Part shown: positions 13,759-26,904 of the stretch, in pieces
How the letters are laid out: every line of letters starts with the position of its first letter
Numbering within the stretch: position 1 is the stretch's first letter
NCBI RefSeq assembly: GCF_901709675.1
Contig: NC_051091.1
Coordinates: forward strand, 11,008,967 to 11,072,966
Direction: 5' to 3'
Length of the DNA: 64,000 bases
Source: Syngnathus acus
Taxonomy: Eukaryota; Chordata; Actinopteri; Syngnathiformes; Syngnathidae
The notes under the pieces: model-generated
Database searches by the model: none
Seen by the model: only the letters and a program-made list of their open reading frames with translations
Told to the model about the DNA's origin: nothing
Position numbers and translations under genes: made by a program

Positions 13759-14750
13759 CCTCCGCTTCCTAATTTTCCACCAAAGCCTCCCCTGTGCCTT
13801 GGCTGCCGGGGGTAGAAACTCAGGGAACTGTGGAAAAGGGAGGAAAACAAGTGCCAAACCCTCTTAGGCTGAATTTACAGTGCATGGTTCAAGTGACATG
13901 GCAGTGTAATAAGAAAAAGAAAAAAAGTTGTCACTTGAAAACAAACCTGGAAATAGACACCCCCAAAAATTTGACTTTGGTACTATATTTTGAATTGGGC
14001 ACTTGAACCTGAAGTGGAAATCCAGCCTCGGAAAAGCACCATCGCCAGTGTTGTGTTTTGACACAAATATGACATGTGTCAAACAAACGTGCTAATTGTG
14101 GCATGAAAGAGTTGAGGGCACAGAAGAATCGCATTGTTAAAAGCATCCCTATAAGGAAACGGTTCTCTTCGTTAATTTTGTTTTATATGGTAGTGCTAGA
14201 ATGGTTTTGCGCATTACAGGTCAGTCAATGGCACAAATGTTAGTATTTTTTTAATTTTATTTTTTGTGTTGGGAGTTGCATCTTCAACACTCTCCTCAGA
14301 CCTCAGATATATAACATTCTGTACTTAGTATTAGTAAATGAGTTTGTAAATTATTAGCTGTTATTTAATAGTTATGTATTTAAGTTATGTGAAAGGCTCA
14401 AGTTAGCTTGGGGTGGTTGTGTTTTGATGAAGTCTAGAATGGTTGGCAAACTTACTGTGCTTCCATGCGTGAGAAGGCTGCTCCTTAAATGCAGTAGTCC
14501 CCATTTGCACATCTAACTAAGCTACACGTTTTGAAGGAGCAGATGGAGCTGAACATTCGTGGTAGTTTTCATACTGTTACAATGGACAGTGTGGTTGTTG
14601 TTGTATTTTTAGTATATTTCTTTGAATGTAACATATATTCTGAAGACAGACTTTTAAATGAAGCAAGTTGGAAATTGTAACGTGCCTCTGTGAAATCTTG
14701 CCAACTTCAAGATCGTGCTAATGTAATAAAAGCATTTTGATGACTTTGTA
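13759..14750 (+). other. prelid3b: prelid3b 3' UTR
   Basis: Non-coding sequence after the stop codon with a canonical AATAAA at 14725-14730. No other gene is visible in it. Confidence 0.6.
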
Positions 14751-14856
14751 AATGTATTTTGTCGTTTCTCAAGTGTCATTCTGACATGGACTTTCAAGTT
14801 TAAAACAGAATTTGCCTTATTGATTAAAATATTACCTGAATTAGCCTTAAAAATTA

Positions 14857-14882
14857 CATCCATCCATTTTCTGTACCGCTTT
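14857..14882 (-). repeat. Tail fragment of the dispersed fish repeat
   Basis: CATCCATCCATTTTCTGTAC, continuing CGCTT, is the reverse complement of the tail motif of the common teleost repeat (GCGGTATAGAAAATGGATGG-type). Only this short end is recognisable. From 14900 to 15090 nothing else is seen. Confidence 0.5.
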
Positions 14883-15097
14883 ATTCCCACACTGATCCTT
14901 AAATCCAGTGTTCTATGTGGTTAAAATTTTGATGTTATTAACTTGATGTACTTTGATTAAGTGACTGCTTTGACAACGTTTTGTACATTACACTTCCACT
15001 TGGGTCGCAACAATATTACAGCAACATTTCTTTGTGTATAAATATATCCAGCTCAGATCGTTTGTCCTAGTGTAGTTGCCGTACATTAGCGACCTTC

Positions 15098-15109
15098 TGC
15101 GCATGCGCC
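15098..15109. promoter_or_regulatory. NRF1-type site, probable glyctk promoter
   Basis: TGCGCATGCGCC is a full NRF1 consensus palindrome, lying 1.15 kb upstream of the glyctk ATG in a local CpG-containing patch (about 15090-15180). NRF1 often drives nuclear genes for mitochondrial and metabolic enzymes. Transcript start and any non-coding exon between 15110 and 16258 are not determined. Confidence 0.45.
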
Positions 15110-16258
15110 GTAATACGCGTAGAGCCCACTAATAGTGCTATTGGGCTTGCCGACGACACACGCAGGTATACACACCACTTACGATTTCGCAATACATTTA
15201 AATGCATTAAGTAGTCACCTGGGTCCTTTTGTTCTAGCAGACACGGTCTCTATTATTGTCGCTTTGTTACTTGTTCAGAAAAGAAAGTAAAAAGGGCTTC
15301 CGGAATTGGACGTTGAATACATGTATGATTGTGAGGTATGTGAGGTATGTGAAGTATGTGGTTGTGTTTAGAGTTTGCCCATAACATTCAAAACTCTTGT
15401 TAAGTAAGCACATAGGTAGTACCATTTAACATGCCTCTCATTAACCCCAAATAAAGTTCAGATATTCTCGTGGGTTTTGCCTGAAATATTTGCTTTTTAG
15501 CAGAGGCCAAAAGGTTTTGTGCTAATATTAAATACAATTTTGAACCATATAAAATATAATTTGGTTTTGTTCATTTGAATTGATCTGATAAGTAACATTA
15601 ATAGTGAAAAAAGTTTAAAAGTTTTATCTTCTTGCGTCTAGTCACGCGCAGTTTGCCTTCACGGCTGCTTTTGGCTGGGACCACACAGGGTGGAGATTCT
15701 ACAAACATCTTCTTTTCCATAATTTTTTGTCTTTATGTGCACTCTGCAGTTGAAGGAATGAAGAGACGTGCGCTATCGCAGGGGAGCCAGTGGTGTCGGG
15801 TCATGTAGTGAGTCCAAGTCAATCATTACATACACACAAACACACACGATACACTCTTTTAACTAGTCAGTCTGACTTTTGAAACACTAGAATTACTCGC
15901 CTGCTAAACTGGAACACACTGACTAGACTTCCATTTGAACATTCTTACAGGTAGGTGGAAACACCGGGCTTCCACTTGTACGACAGCAATCATTGCAACT
16001 TATGAAAGCAGCCAATGGAGTTTATTGACTAAGAGTATATCCACGTTGTTGTTTTTTTGGGGTGTTTCAGTTCTTGTTTGTTTCTGGGGGTTTCGCCATT
16101 CACTCTCCTCTCCGTGGAGTTAAGGTGCAGTGATTTGTTGTTGTTGGCAGAACCAGTCAGTTTCGGGATCGAACCGGTAAAATGGAAAGTGGGCATTTGA
16201 GAACAACTGAAAAGCTATGCTTTATTTTTTTCCCCTCCAATCTTAGGTAATCACTTCC

Positions 16259-18531
16259 ATGGCACGCGTTCTCTCCCTGATCCGGACTCAACCATTCCTT
16301 GCTCTCCTGGGGAGGAGGACAATGTCGCTCGACCGTGGGGCGCGGGAGGTGTTTGCTGCGGCGGTGGAAGGCGTACAGCCGGATATCGTCATCCGGCAGA
16401 GTTTGGAAAGTCAAGGCAACTCCATGGTGGTTGTTGGCAGCTGCGGTGGCAAGTTCCCGCTGAGAAACAATGTGCACGTGGTGGGCTTTGGAAAAGCGGT
16501 GCTGGGCATGGCCACTGAAGCTGAGAAGATCCTGGGAGAACATTTGGTGGGAGGAGTTATCAGCGTGCCGCATGGCATTCAGCAGACGTTACGGCAGCAT
16601 GGCAAACAGTAAGCAACAAGATGGAAAGGTTACTTCAAATATTATGTATGGATTATAACAGGAATTAGTATAATATACATTACAGGTATTTTTGTCAAAG
16701 TTAAAAGAAAATTAATGATTTTTAAAAAAATTCAGAATTATATGTAACGTACAGTAATATTGTTAGAAAATAAGTTGGGGTTTTTTCTTTCAAAAGATGA
16801 GATTCCACTGAAAAAGCCAGAAGATTATTTTAACTTCTCTTTGACATATTGACACAACTGTGGAAGCATTCCGACTTATGACATTTGTCACTGCAGCCAC
16901 CTGCTGTTGAAGGAAAGAAGCCATATCCAAGTCATGGAGGGCGCTCAACACAACCTGCCCGACGCCGACTCCCTGAAGGCAGCAGATTGTATTGCGAGGC
17001 TTGCAAATGCGTTGACGGAGGACGACCTGCTTCTCGTGCTGATTTCAGGTACAGTAACAAATTTTCCGATTCATATCAGTTTTCATTACACCCTTAGTAT
17101 TTCTATATTACGGATTTAACTTTTTGTGAGGGTGGTCTGGATTGTAAACCCCCCGTGATTGGGTTGGGTGAACATTATTTACCATCTTTGTGTGATCAGC
17201 ACTGTTGTTGAAAAACTAGGTGGGGGCTCCGCATTGCTCCCCGCACCCGTCTCGCCAATGACGCTCCAAGAGAAACTGGACATCACCCGTAAACTGGCAG
17301 CCGCCGGCGCCACCATTCAAGAGCTGAACACCGTACGACGCGCCTTCTCCGTGTTAAAGGGAGGAGGACTTGCACAGTGTGCACACCCTGCTCAGGTATT
17401 TTCTGCTTTTAATTTAATTTTTGTTTGATTTTGCCATAAAGGATTGTCATTGGTTTACTTAGCTTTTGTAAAAAACATACAGTAAAACCTTCGCTTTATT
17501 GCTGCTCCTTGCAGCAGCCTGCTTTCAGGCTATGTGCATTTGGGTACAAAAAATATTCTCTAGTGATCCAATGAAAAGCCAAGCCAAAGAAAAAAAAAAA
17601 AACGCTGACAATATTTTGGAGGTAATATAACAATGTTTTTGTGTGTGTCTTCAATGAGGTGGTGGCATTGATACTATCAGATGTGATCGGTGACCCACTG
17701 GACCTGATAGCGAGCGGCCCCACAGTGCGGGGTCCGATATATCGTGACGAGGTGCTGGCAGTCCTTGAGTGCTACGGCTTGCTGGACTCTGCCCCTACCT
17801 CTGTGAAGGACGTGCTAGCTGGACTTGGTTCGCGCCAGGGAGTTGAAATAGACGAGGCTGGGCGCGTTCTCAACGTAGTGATCGGCTCCAACAACATTGC
17901 CCTCCAGCACGCCGGCCGCCGGGCGCTTGAGCTGGGTTACCGCCCCATCGTGCTCTCCCCGGGAGTGTGCGGTGACGTGAGGTCAGTGTCCCGTCTTTAC
18001 GGCCTCCTGGCCCACTTCGCCTGCTCGCGTGGGGAAAACACGTCCGAGCTCGCTGCCGAGGTGATGAAGCTGGGACCGGAAGTGGGAGTAGAGCGCGGGG
18101 ACCTTCGGCGTGTTTTGCAGAGTTTGGAGCGTGATCGCGCGCAAGGACAAGGTATTACATGCGTGCTGGCGGGGGGTGAGCCCACCGTGGAACTCATAGG
18201 TAACGGCCGCGGGGGTCGCAACCAGGAGCTGGCTATGAGAGTGGGCCTGGAGTTGAGAGACTTGCAGCCCCTGGTAGACAGTCCGGTCTTCCTGAGCGGT
18301 GGAACCGACGGTCAGGACGGGCCCACCGAGGCGGCGGGAGCTGTCACGGATGCGGGCTTGTACAAGGATGCTCAAAAACAACAGTTGGATATGCTCAGCT
18401 TTCTTAAAAACAACGATTCTTTTACTTTTTTCACTCGTCTATCTGGTGGTCGCAACTTGGTTGTCCCGGGGTTAACCTGCACCAATGTCATGGATGTGCA
18501 CGTTCTGCTCATTCCATGTAGTGCCAAATAG
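16259..18531 (+). CDS. glyctk: D-glycerate 2-kinase (GLYCTK)
   Basis: Four coding exons in phase: 16259-16608, 16897-17048, 17220-17395, 17659-18531; 516 aa, close to the mammalian length. The family phosphorylates D-glycerate to 2-phosphoglycerate in serine and fructose catabolism. Landmarks: the N-terminus MARVLSLIRTQPFLALLGRR is basic and suits mitochondrial import. VVGFGKAVLGMA and GGVISVPHGI follow, then the glycine-rich ISGGGSALLPAP near residue 168, GATIQELNTVRRAFSVLKGG, and LSDVIGDPLDLIASGPTV. The C-terminal MOFRL domain has LAGGEPTVELIGNGRGGRNQ and FLSGGTDGQDGPTEAAGA. The last exon holds over half the protein. The ATG at 16259 is the first in frame; the inner Met of RTMSLDRGA could give a cytosolic form. 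Poly(A) candidate at 19311-19316. Confidence 0.95.
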
Positions 18532-19837
18532 CACGGAGAGGATAACTACACGGCATTCTTGCTATTCCTAAAGTTTGTGGGAACCACAAGGGTTTTGGTG
18601 AAGGAAAAAAAAAAAGTTAATGTGAGAAATTATCTGTGGCAGGGGCTTTCAACAAGTTTTGTCCAAGGAACTCGGGGACCACTGATTTGGCGGAATATTT
18701 TATTTTAGCATAGGTCCCCTGAAAGTTCAACAGCTGTAGTACTCAATGCACTTTTGAAAAGAAACCTATTTCGGGGCATCTTTTGCCACTATAGATAACG
18801 CACAGCCATCTGTCTCCTCCACAGCTTATACAGTAAACTATATCTTATTATTCCAATAAGATTCCATTTTTTTCCATTTGTGCAATGCAAAATTTTTAAT
18901 TCTTTAATTCAAAACCAATGATACGTTATTGCTTCAACTTCAGCCAACAAGTGATTTATCATTGGAGCTGTTTTGTGTTAAGAAATGCTACTGTTTAGTT
19001 CTGTATCAATCACACATTAAAATTATAAACAAACAATGGCGTTATCTTAAAATCAATATTTGTTTAGCTTTCTTGTGCGAGTTTCAAAAAGTGGCTCCAC
19101 AACACCCCCTACAAATTCTTTCAGAGCAGTATGCTAATCCGGTATGTGCAAGTACCACAAACATGCAAATACCCAATGTGGCGCTTTGTAGTTGTGTGCT
19201 GCTCTTTTAATTAGTATAATTCTGTGTAAATAGCGGTTAGCTATTTCTGTTCTAGTATTGATGGTGCGTCATTAAACACGGTACAATAGACTTTTATGGG
19301 CCCATGTATAAATAAAAAATTTATCCAAACTATTTACTCAAACTGCCATATCGACCTTGAGGGTTTAAAATACACCATCATTACTGTTTTGTTGGTAGTG
19401 ACGACTGTAGTTTATTATCATGTAAAAAAAAATCTGTTTAAATATCAGTGTCAAACAGGTTTGGGCTTAGGGTTGTTTCACATTAAGCGTATCAGTTTTT
19501 ATTCAAAATGGGAGATGAGGATTTTCTTTTCAAAGCAGAGAGTACTCTTAAAACTTAAAAGCTGGAGCTGAGCTTCAAATGCAGAACATCTTGACTGTGA
19601 CACCGGTCAACCATGTTGACATTTGGACAAACTCCTACTTGACCCCAATATCTTGTGAGCTACCAGAGTGGGTCAAGGTACTGTGTCTTGTCAAACAATC
19701 ACAGACACAATATAGGTATTTAGAATCCATTTTGTATTTACAATCGTGTTTTCCAGGAGCATGTACAGCAAATAAAATAAAAAAAAAGTCAGAATTTGAA
19801 GGTGCATTCAGGATCCCTGGGAGTTTCAGAAGTCCAA
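18532..19837. other. Tail-to-tail intergenic space between glyctk and tcta
   Basis: This holds both 3' UTRs. An AATAAA at 19311-19316 suits glyctk on the plus strand. A TTTATT at 19498-19503 (AATAAA on the minus strand) suits tcta. No further gene is seen. Confidence 0.5.
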
Positions 19838-20289
19838 CTAATCCCTATGAGACTTGGATGGTTGTCCCGCTGTGTCCCCCCTGCAACAAAAACAAAATGA
19901 CACTACACAATGACAATAAAAACAGTTACTGCAATAGTTAACGGATCCATACCATCTGCCCAGGCCGGACGTCGTGTCAGGTGTCCCACCGTTCTGCCCG
20001 CTCCCTGAACAAAATAAGCAAGTCAGCCAAAGCCCTACGTTCGCAAGGGGCTGTGTAAATAATAATAATAATACCCACCTTGCCGGTAATACATGTCATT
20101 CACCGTGTTCCCGTAAATCTTCCAAGCAAAATGAATAGCTAGCAGACTGAAAATCAACCAACTGAGAAGGATTTTAAATATGGAGACTCTCAAATCGTTG
20201 GCGAGCCAGTCCTCCACGAATTCGGACAGAAACGACAAGCAGCCGTCGGTGATACGGGACAGAAACTCGAAATCCCAAGGCTCCTCCAT
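19838..20289 (-). CDS. tcta: TCTA (T-cell leukemia translocation-altered gene protein) homolog
   Basis: Three exons on the minus strand in phase: 20289-20079, 20004-19953, 19880-19838; 101 aa against 103 in human. TCTA is a small membrane protein of uncertain role; roles in osteoclast fusion have been reported. It starts MEEPWDFEFLSRITDG. One hydrophobic segment covers about residues 36-56, flanked by the conserved NDLRVSIFK and FAWKIYGNTV. The tail SGQNGGTPD and the last residues PSKSHRD parallel human GLGGQNGSTPD and PLKTHRE. The two introns are short (72-74 nt). Its start faces mon1b across a roughly 0.8-kb spacer, which suggests a shared promoter region. Confidence 0.93.
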
Positions 20290-21068
20290 AATGCCCGCTT
20301 ACTTTCAAGCGTTTGTTCAGTAAATCAAGTGAGTACTTTAGTCGAACATCGCTCGCTCAGTAGAACAACAAGCGTAGCCAGCTCGCTGAAGCGTAGCTAG
20401 CTACGCTCGCTACGGAAGTGTGTTCAGGGATACGAAGTGACGTAGTTCCGTAGAATTCATGCCTGTCATTAATGCATTTTGAAAATGGTGAGGAAAAAAA
20501 AAAAAAAAAACTCTTAAAAACAAAAAAAATTGCTTATTCCTCCCTCACTTTGAATAAAAACGTAGGTTTTCCCCATCAAGCGTAATCTTATATTTTGTTC
20601 TGCAGAGTACAGATGTCAAGTGCTTTCGGAAATGTAACACTAATGGGGAAAACATAAAATAATAATAAAAAAGAAGAGTCACTTTCAGATTCGGTTTTCC
20701 GAAAGGAACATTTAACAAACATCAATACATTATGAAATCGTGAAAGGTAAATGTAATATTTTCATTGTAATTGATTTTGTTTGCAATGAAAAATGTTAAT
20801 GTGACAGATTTTTATGATATAAAATGATTGACTTTTCAAGGGTAACCTCCCGCTCTTGCATGCGACATTACGTTGCGTACTTAGGATGGATAGAATTTGA
20901 CGTAGTTTACGTAGCACAATGACAAATGAAGCGAGCCTCTGTCTAATGCACAAACGAGCATTAATAATTGCCTTTTATTATTTTAAAGTTCTCCACCCAA
21001 GGTCTTGATGAAGAAAAAACAGCGTTGTTAACATTTCGCTCTTGCCGCCGATTAAAACGTACTTTGGA

Positions 21069-21124
21069 GGCGGGGCCGCCCGGAGCCAACAAGCGACCTA
21101 ATTGGCTAACTGAGCGTGACGTCA
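21069..21124 (+). promoter_or_regulatory. mon1b proximal promoter with GC box, CCAAT box and palindromic CRE
   Basis: Within 56 bp lie an Sp1-type GGCGGGGCC (about 21069-21078), an inverted CCAAT (ATTGG, 21101-21105) and a perfect CRE palindrome TGACGTCA (21117-21124). A plausible non-coding first exon ends about 140 bp downstream at a donor, aac|gtaagttc, near 21260. The layout is classic for a TATA-less, CREB/ATF-responsive promoter; function is inferred. Confidence 0.55.
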
Positions 21125-22065
21125 CCGAATCCGGACGCATCTCCTGCGGTAAGAGAAGCATTTGTTTTTCTTATCCCTGACGTCTTGTATTCAACCCTGA
21201 CGACCACCGAGACTTCATGTAGTAGTTTAGGGATTCATCTTCCACACACACACAAAAAACGTAAGTTCTACCTTTTGGTGTGCTTATTATTGCACCTCAC
21301 TTGTTATGACGACTGTTAAGCCGGGGCTTAAATTCAACTGAGTTTGTGCCGCTTGCTAGGTGGTTAGGCTAGCAGCTGGCGTCAACATTCACCGACGGGT
21401 CAAATATGTGCTAAGGAATGAAAAATGCCACTTCACCGTTGTATGTGAGATACCATCACCCTTAAAGGTTCAACTGAAGACTAATTATTAACAAACGGGT
21501 TGCCTCTGGGCGATCACTCAGTCACGTTTGCATACTCGGTTTTATGTTTGTGGTGGGGTATTATCTAGACGTGTATAGCGAATTCCACAGTGTACTTTAT
21601 GTGACAATACTCTACCAGCAGCTTTTCTCTGTCGTCATGTGAGGCCACGCTAGTATAATTGCTGCCATTCATCCATGTGGCTGTTCAACAGTCTTGGAAT
21701 GTCTGTTAAAATACAACTGCAAGTTATTTTCATTACTTGGGTCATGACGCGAGGTGTCAGAGAACCTCGTGAGTTCGGGTTAACTCCACATTTGTACTGT
21801 GATTTCTGGGTGTATGGTTTGTTGTAGTGCTGCAACAAAAAGGATACAGAGGTCGAGTGTGACGATAACCATAAAACAGGAAATGGAACTTGACACATCC
21901 ATTCATCTGATATTGCGCTTGACCCCATTATGGCTGATGAGTTGGAAACTCCATATAGGATGACCTAAACCGGGATTCAATCTTAGGACCTCTTGACAAC
22001 CAGACAGGCTAACCTCTATTTGTCCTTTCACCCTACCCCCAAAACCTAGTTACTGGGATGGTATC

Positions 22066-24408
22066 ATGGACATGGACAATCAAGAGGGAGAGACACAGGG
22101 AGTCAAGATATGTCCACCCTTAGAAGTTAACACAGCAGGTACAGTAGTCCTCCGTATATTTGCAGGTTACGATTCACAAATTCACCTTTTATGATAATAC
22201 TAATTGTCATTTCACCATTGTGGTTTCATCTCAGCAGCGGACACCCTGGCAACCTCACTTTCACTTTTGGGGAATCACATGTTTCCCGATCTGGTGGCCA
22301 AGAAAGCTGCCCTTGAAGAGACGCGGACACAAGATGGTGCAGAGGAATCCCCTCAGGAGACAGAAGGCTCTCTTCCTCCTCCGGCAACCGAGCCGGAAAG
22401 CGAGGAGCATCAGGACGACGTGGCGAACGGCACGCAAAGTGACTCTGGAGAGTTCGTCGTCACCGTGCTGGCCAAGGCCAAGTTGGAGGAGCAAGGCCTC
22501 GGCGTGAAGGGTCGCTTGTCGCCGCTGCTGGAGGCGGGAATGCAGGAATCTCCCACCGCCGCCCACGGCCCTTCCCACCGTGACGAGGACGTGACGGCGG
22601 AAAGCTGGCGGCGGCACAGGAAGCACGTTTTTGTGCTGAGCGAAGCCGGAAAGCCTATCTATTCACGCTACGGCAGCGAAGAAGCTCTGTCATCTACGAT
22701 GGGCGTCATGATGGCGCTGGTGTCCTTTGTGCAAAGTGGAGATAATATTATACGCTCCGTCTACTCAGGTGAGCATCACGAAAATAAGTCATGTGTGTGA
22801 TGTAATGACATTGTCCTAGTTATTTCATCACTTTGTTTTGCTTGTCCTTTTTAAAGAAAAAAAAAACCATAGAAAACGTATTTTTTGAGTGGGAGCTAAA
22901 TATGTGTTTCCCTGCGCATCTGCCAGAGGAGCACACCGTGGTTTTCCTCCAGAAAGGCCCCCTGGTGCTGGTGTGCGTGTCCAACAGCCGGCAGTCGGAG
23001 CAGCAGCTGCGTGGCGAGCTCCTCTATGTCTACTACCAGATCATCAGCATGCTCACGCAGGCCAGCATCTCGCGCATCTTCGAGCACAAGAAGAACTACG
23101 ACCTACGGCGTCTGCTGGCGGGCTCCGAGAAGATCTTGGACGGCCTCCTGGACCTATTGGACTCAGACCCCAGTTTCCTTCTGGCGGCTGTGCACTGCCT
23201 GCCGCTCGCCTCCTCCCTCAGGGACTCCCTCAGCCAGATCTTACAGAAGGCCATCACGCCCAACTTGGTCTTTTCCATCCTCATCGCCAAGAACCAGCTG
23301 CTGACCATCGTGCAGGAGAGAGCCGTCATCGAGGACGCCCGTCTGGAGCCCGCCGACGTCCACCTGTTGCTCAACCTCATCGGCGCCTCCTCCGCCTTCC
23401 AGGCCGGCGAGATCTGGACGCCCATCTGTCTGCCGCTCTTCAACCCCGACTGTTACTTCTACGCGTACATCTCCTACTTGGACCCGCCCGAGTGCACCGT
23501 CTGCCTCCTGCTGCTCTCCACCGACAAGGAGGCCTTCTACGCCGTGGCTGAGTGCAAGCGGCGCATCGAGGAGGCCATGGCGGCGCAGGGCTCGCTGGGC
23601 CTCATCGCCAAGGCGCAGTCGTACAGCGTCGGTCAGGTGGGCGTCGCCGACCTCAGGCACTTCATGTACAAGCCCTTCGACGTGCCCGACAACCACCGCC
23701 AGCTCACGCAGTTCACCAGGTCTGTTTCTTCTTCGCCGGTGATTCTTGTGTATGACTCTAACGTTGACTTTGTTGACCCCACAAGCCCCGAGATGGAAGC
23801 CCCGTACCACACCGAGGAGGAGAAAATGAGGCTGTTGGACCTTTACCGTTACATGCACAGCCGCATTCACAGCAGCTCTCGACCCCTGAAGCTCATCTAC
23901 CACGTGGCGGAGAGGGAAACCCTGCTCGCGTGGGTACGTCGTTTGGCATTTCTTATTAACATTAGATTTGATGTCATTTTGACTTTTGGGTTTCTGCTTC
24001 AGTTTGAATTTGTTTTTAGGGTGGGTTCTTAGTTTACTCAATTTGAGTTTTGATCACTGTTCATGAATTCTTTCTTAAATGGAGTGTGTGGTGTAAGAAA
24101 AAAAACTTAGTTATTATTGTGTCACAAAATAAATTCCCAAATAGGTCTTCATTCTTCTTGTTTGGTGATTTTTACACAAGGTGACGAGCAAGTTTGAGCT
24201 GTACACATGCTTCAGTCCACTGGTGACCAAGGCGTGCGCCATCACCGTCATTACCAAGCTCCTCCGCTGGATCAAGAAGGAGGAAGAGCGCCTCTTCATC
24301 AGGTACCCACCTAAGTACTCCACCACGCCCAACCCCGCCAAGAGCTCGCGAGGAGCCAAGGCGGAACAGACAGACTCGGCCGACAACGGCTACCTGTCCT
24401 TGCTATGA
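22066..24408 (+). CDS. mon1b: Vacuolar fusion protein MON1 homolog B
   Basis: Five coding exons in phase: 22066-22138, 22235-22768, 22927-23719, 23786-23933, 24181-24408; 591 aa. MON1 pairs with CCZ1 to activate Rab7 on late endosomes and autophagosomes. Residues about 25-175 are acidic and poorly conserved. The conserved body starts at [40 protein letters not shown] (first longin-like domain). [40 protein letters not shown] and [18 protein letters not shown] follow. The ends [20 protein letters not shown] and [20 protein letters not shown] match MON1B better than MON1A, which ends LFILTPLTY. The ATG at 22066 is used because the one at 22058 soon meets a stop. AATAAA at 24582-24587. Exon 3 is strikingly GC-rich at third codon positions. 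Confidence 0.95.
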
Positions 24409-25369
24409 GGACGCTACACTTTGACACTCAAAAGCTGAGGTAGGTAGGGACACCTTTTAATTATCAACAGACAGAACTATTTAAGTGGTTTTAGTTTAGT
24501 TTTAGCAAACTATGAATGTATTGCACACGGGAGACGACCAGCACGATGCAAGCGGAGTTGGACAAGCGGGAACATCCTTGCAATAAAACCTCAGAGCCCC
24601 CCAAAACATTGAACCCACATCTGCTCATAAAATGGAATGATGATGATAATAATGAACTGATTATTTGTTTTTCATCAATTCAATGCAGCCCTCAGAGGAC
24701 TTGAGGGAGAATTGTGGTCACGTCGAAAATTATATTACGATCATAAAAATTTGGTCTAATAATTGCAGAGTTGCCCAAGTTATATTTGAATGTCTTTGGG
24801 AAAATAAATTTAACAGAAACAGTCTGGTTGCCTCAATTCAAGATTTGTGGATTATCATGACAACGGACGAATGACAATCTACACAGACCTCAAGAAAAAA
24901 AACAAAATGTTTGGCAAGCACACTGGTGTTTTTGTTGGTGTTGTGAAATGACTTAGGCAATTTTGCAAGTTGGCTAATGATACGTTTTCCAGTTCAAAAG
25001 TTTTATTTTTTCTGAAGTCACCCTCCCCCCAAATGGCTTTGTTAAATGTTTATTTCTTTTCTGAATGAAATGTTTCTTATCTGAAAATAAACTGGTAATC
25101 TAACAATAATGAACACAAAAAAAATAATTAAATGGCAGATATTTTTCAGGATTGTTTTTGGGACAAAGAGTCGCTCATTTACAAGAATAGTCATTTTAAG
25201 GTATGAAGTCAAAAACGTATATTTTTCAAGCTAAACATTTTTATTTTCTCAAGCAGTAGGTCTATTTTTTTCTTTAAAATAGCGTTGAGTGACATAACAG
25301 GAAAGCGTTTTTGAGTGTTTAGGGTTTGCCAAAAGCCATATAATAATTCCACAGTTTTTTTCCCCTTTG

Positions 25370-25800
25370 GATCTCTTTCCTCCCTTCCCTAAGAGCTTTT
25401 CAGCATCCTTACTTCCTACTTTTGCTCTAAAAATTTTTTTTTTTTGCTTCTTTCATCCTCCTTTCCACTACTAAGACCTCCTTTGTGGCTTCCTGCATTC
25501 CCTACTTATCTCCTTGCTTTCACCCTGGACCTGCTTTTTTTGTTCCTTCCTTCCTAACTATCCTTTTTTCTGCCTTCCATCATTCCTCCTTCCTTCCTTC
25601 CCTCTCTTCTACCTGCTTTTCTGCCTTCCTGCCTCACTTAACTCCTTTTCACCTCATATCTATGTATTTTTTTTCTTTTCTTCTGACCTTCCTTCCCTCA
25701 AATCCTCCTTTCTTTTTTTCTTCCATCCTTCTTCCAATCAATTTTTATTAATGAGTCCTTTCTTTGTTACTTTTCTACCTTCCTAACTTCATAACCCCCC
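25370..25800. repeat. Pyrimidine-rich low-complexity tract (TTCC/CTT type)
   Basis: About 430 bp where the plus strand is overwhelmingly C and T, with degenerate CCTTCCTTCC words. Such tracts can form triplex DNA and give false serine/phenylalanine-rich frames (for example 25485-25786). Confidence 0.8.
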
Positions 25801-26904
25801 TTTTGGCCTCCCCTCTATTATGTCAAAATAATCTATGTAGTTCTTTTTTGTCCTCTGTTAGTGAGTACTGCGTTATTTAAATAACCTTCAGTGTTATGCA
25901 ATTGGCCCCCATGGACGGCTGAAAGTTCTGTGCAACCTTGGAAGACCAAGAACACAGTTTAGGCTGCTGACTGCAGTGTCAACAGTATGATATTTATAGA
26001 AATACATGTCTGGTTGCAGTTCATTAGATTTTTCTATGCTAACAGAAGGACACTGCAGTGGCTATTCTGATTCTTTTACACGAAATTATTATTTTATTAT
26101 CATGTAAAATGATGACTTTATTCTCATAGGTATATCTGACCATAATTTCCTAGCTTTACTCATGGAACCTAACTTTTGGGCACTCAAAATTCTACGACAA
26201 AAATTGCATTAATAATTTGTGCATGGTCACAAGCCACAACAGAATACACGAGTTTATGCAAGTTTATTTCTGTACTTATCAGATTCCACAGAGACTCAAG
26301 GCGGTAAAACGCGTAATCTCAAAGTCCCAGGCTGCTCACAGTGGGAGGAAACCAAGTGACAAAAGCACACTATCAGCATCAATGCGGTCCATCATCCAAA
26401 GTCAAGTCAATTTAATATAGTTTCAAAAAACGTTTTGTTGATTACATTAAGAAGTATAAGCGCCATGCAAGAGTAAAGACAAGAGAGAAACAAATATATT
26501 ACTGTGAAATAAAACTGTGAAAGAAATATGAATTGTACAAGATGCATTACAATAATAACATTTTTATTTTACAAGAAAAATGCTAATACTATTCATAGCA
26601 ATACAACTTTTTTTTTCTCATTACACCCTGACTTTATATACAAACAAAAGTAAATTTATAGTCACAGTGTTACCACATCAGGATTTTTCCTTAACTTCTG
26701 CATAACATCTTAACAAACACTTTGAACATAACTAATCACAAATTAAATGAAATACAGATGAATTAAGACAGAGACAGTGAAGCCTTAATACAAAGTCAAG
26801 TATCCCTCCCATTGTCCGTCCGTCGGGTCAACAGCAGTGCACATAACTAGATAGACAAATGACCTTTGACACCAGTGGACAATTTAAAAACTTCAATGAA
26901 ACTA

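Noticed and set aside
17480-17510. Possible solo Tigger-like end (CAGTAAAACCTTCGCTTTAT) in glyctk intron 3
   Set aside because: No inverted partner in the intron; left as suggestive only.
14900-19800. mir-135-type hairpin near glyctk, as in mammals
   Set aside because: I looked for the mature miR-135 sequence on both strands around glyctk and did not see it.
25485-25786. Ser/Phe/Pro-rich frames of 88-90 codons
   Set aside because: Produced by the pyrimidine-rich tract; no start context or homology.
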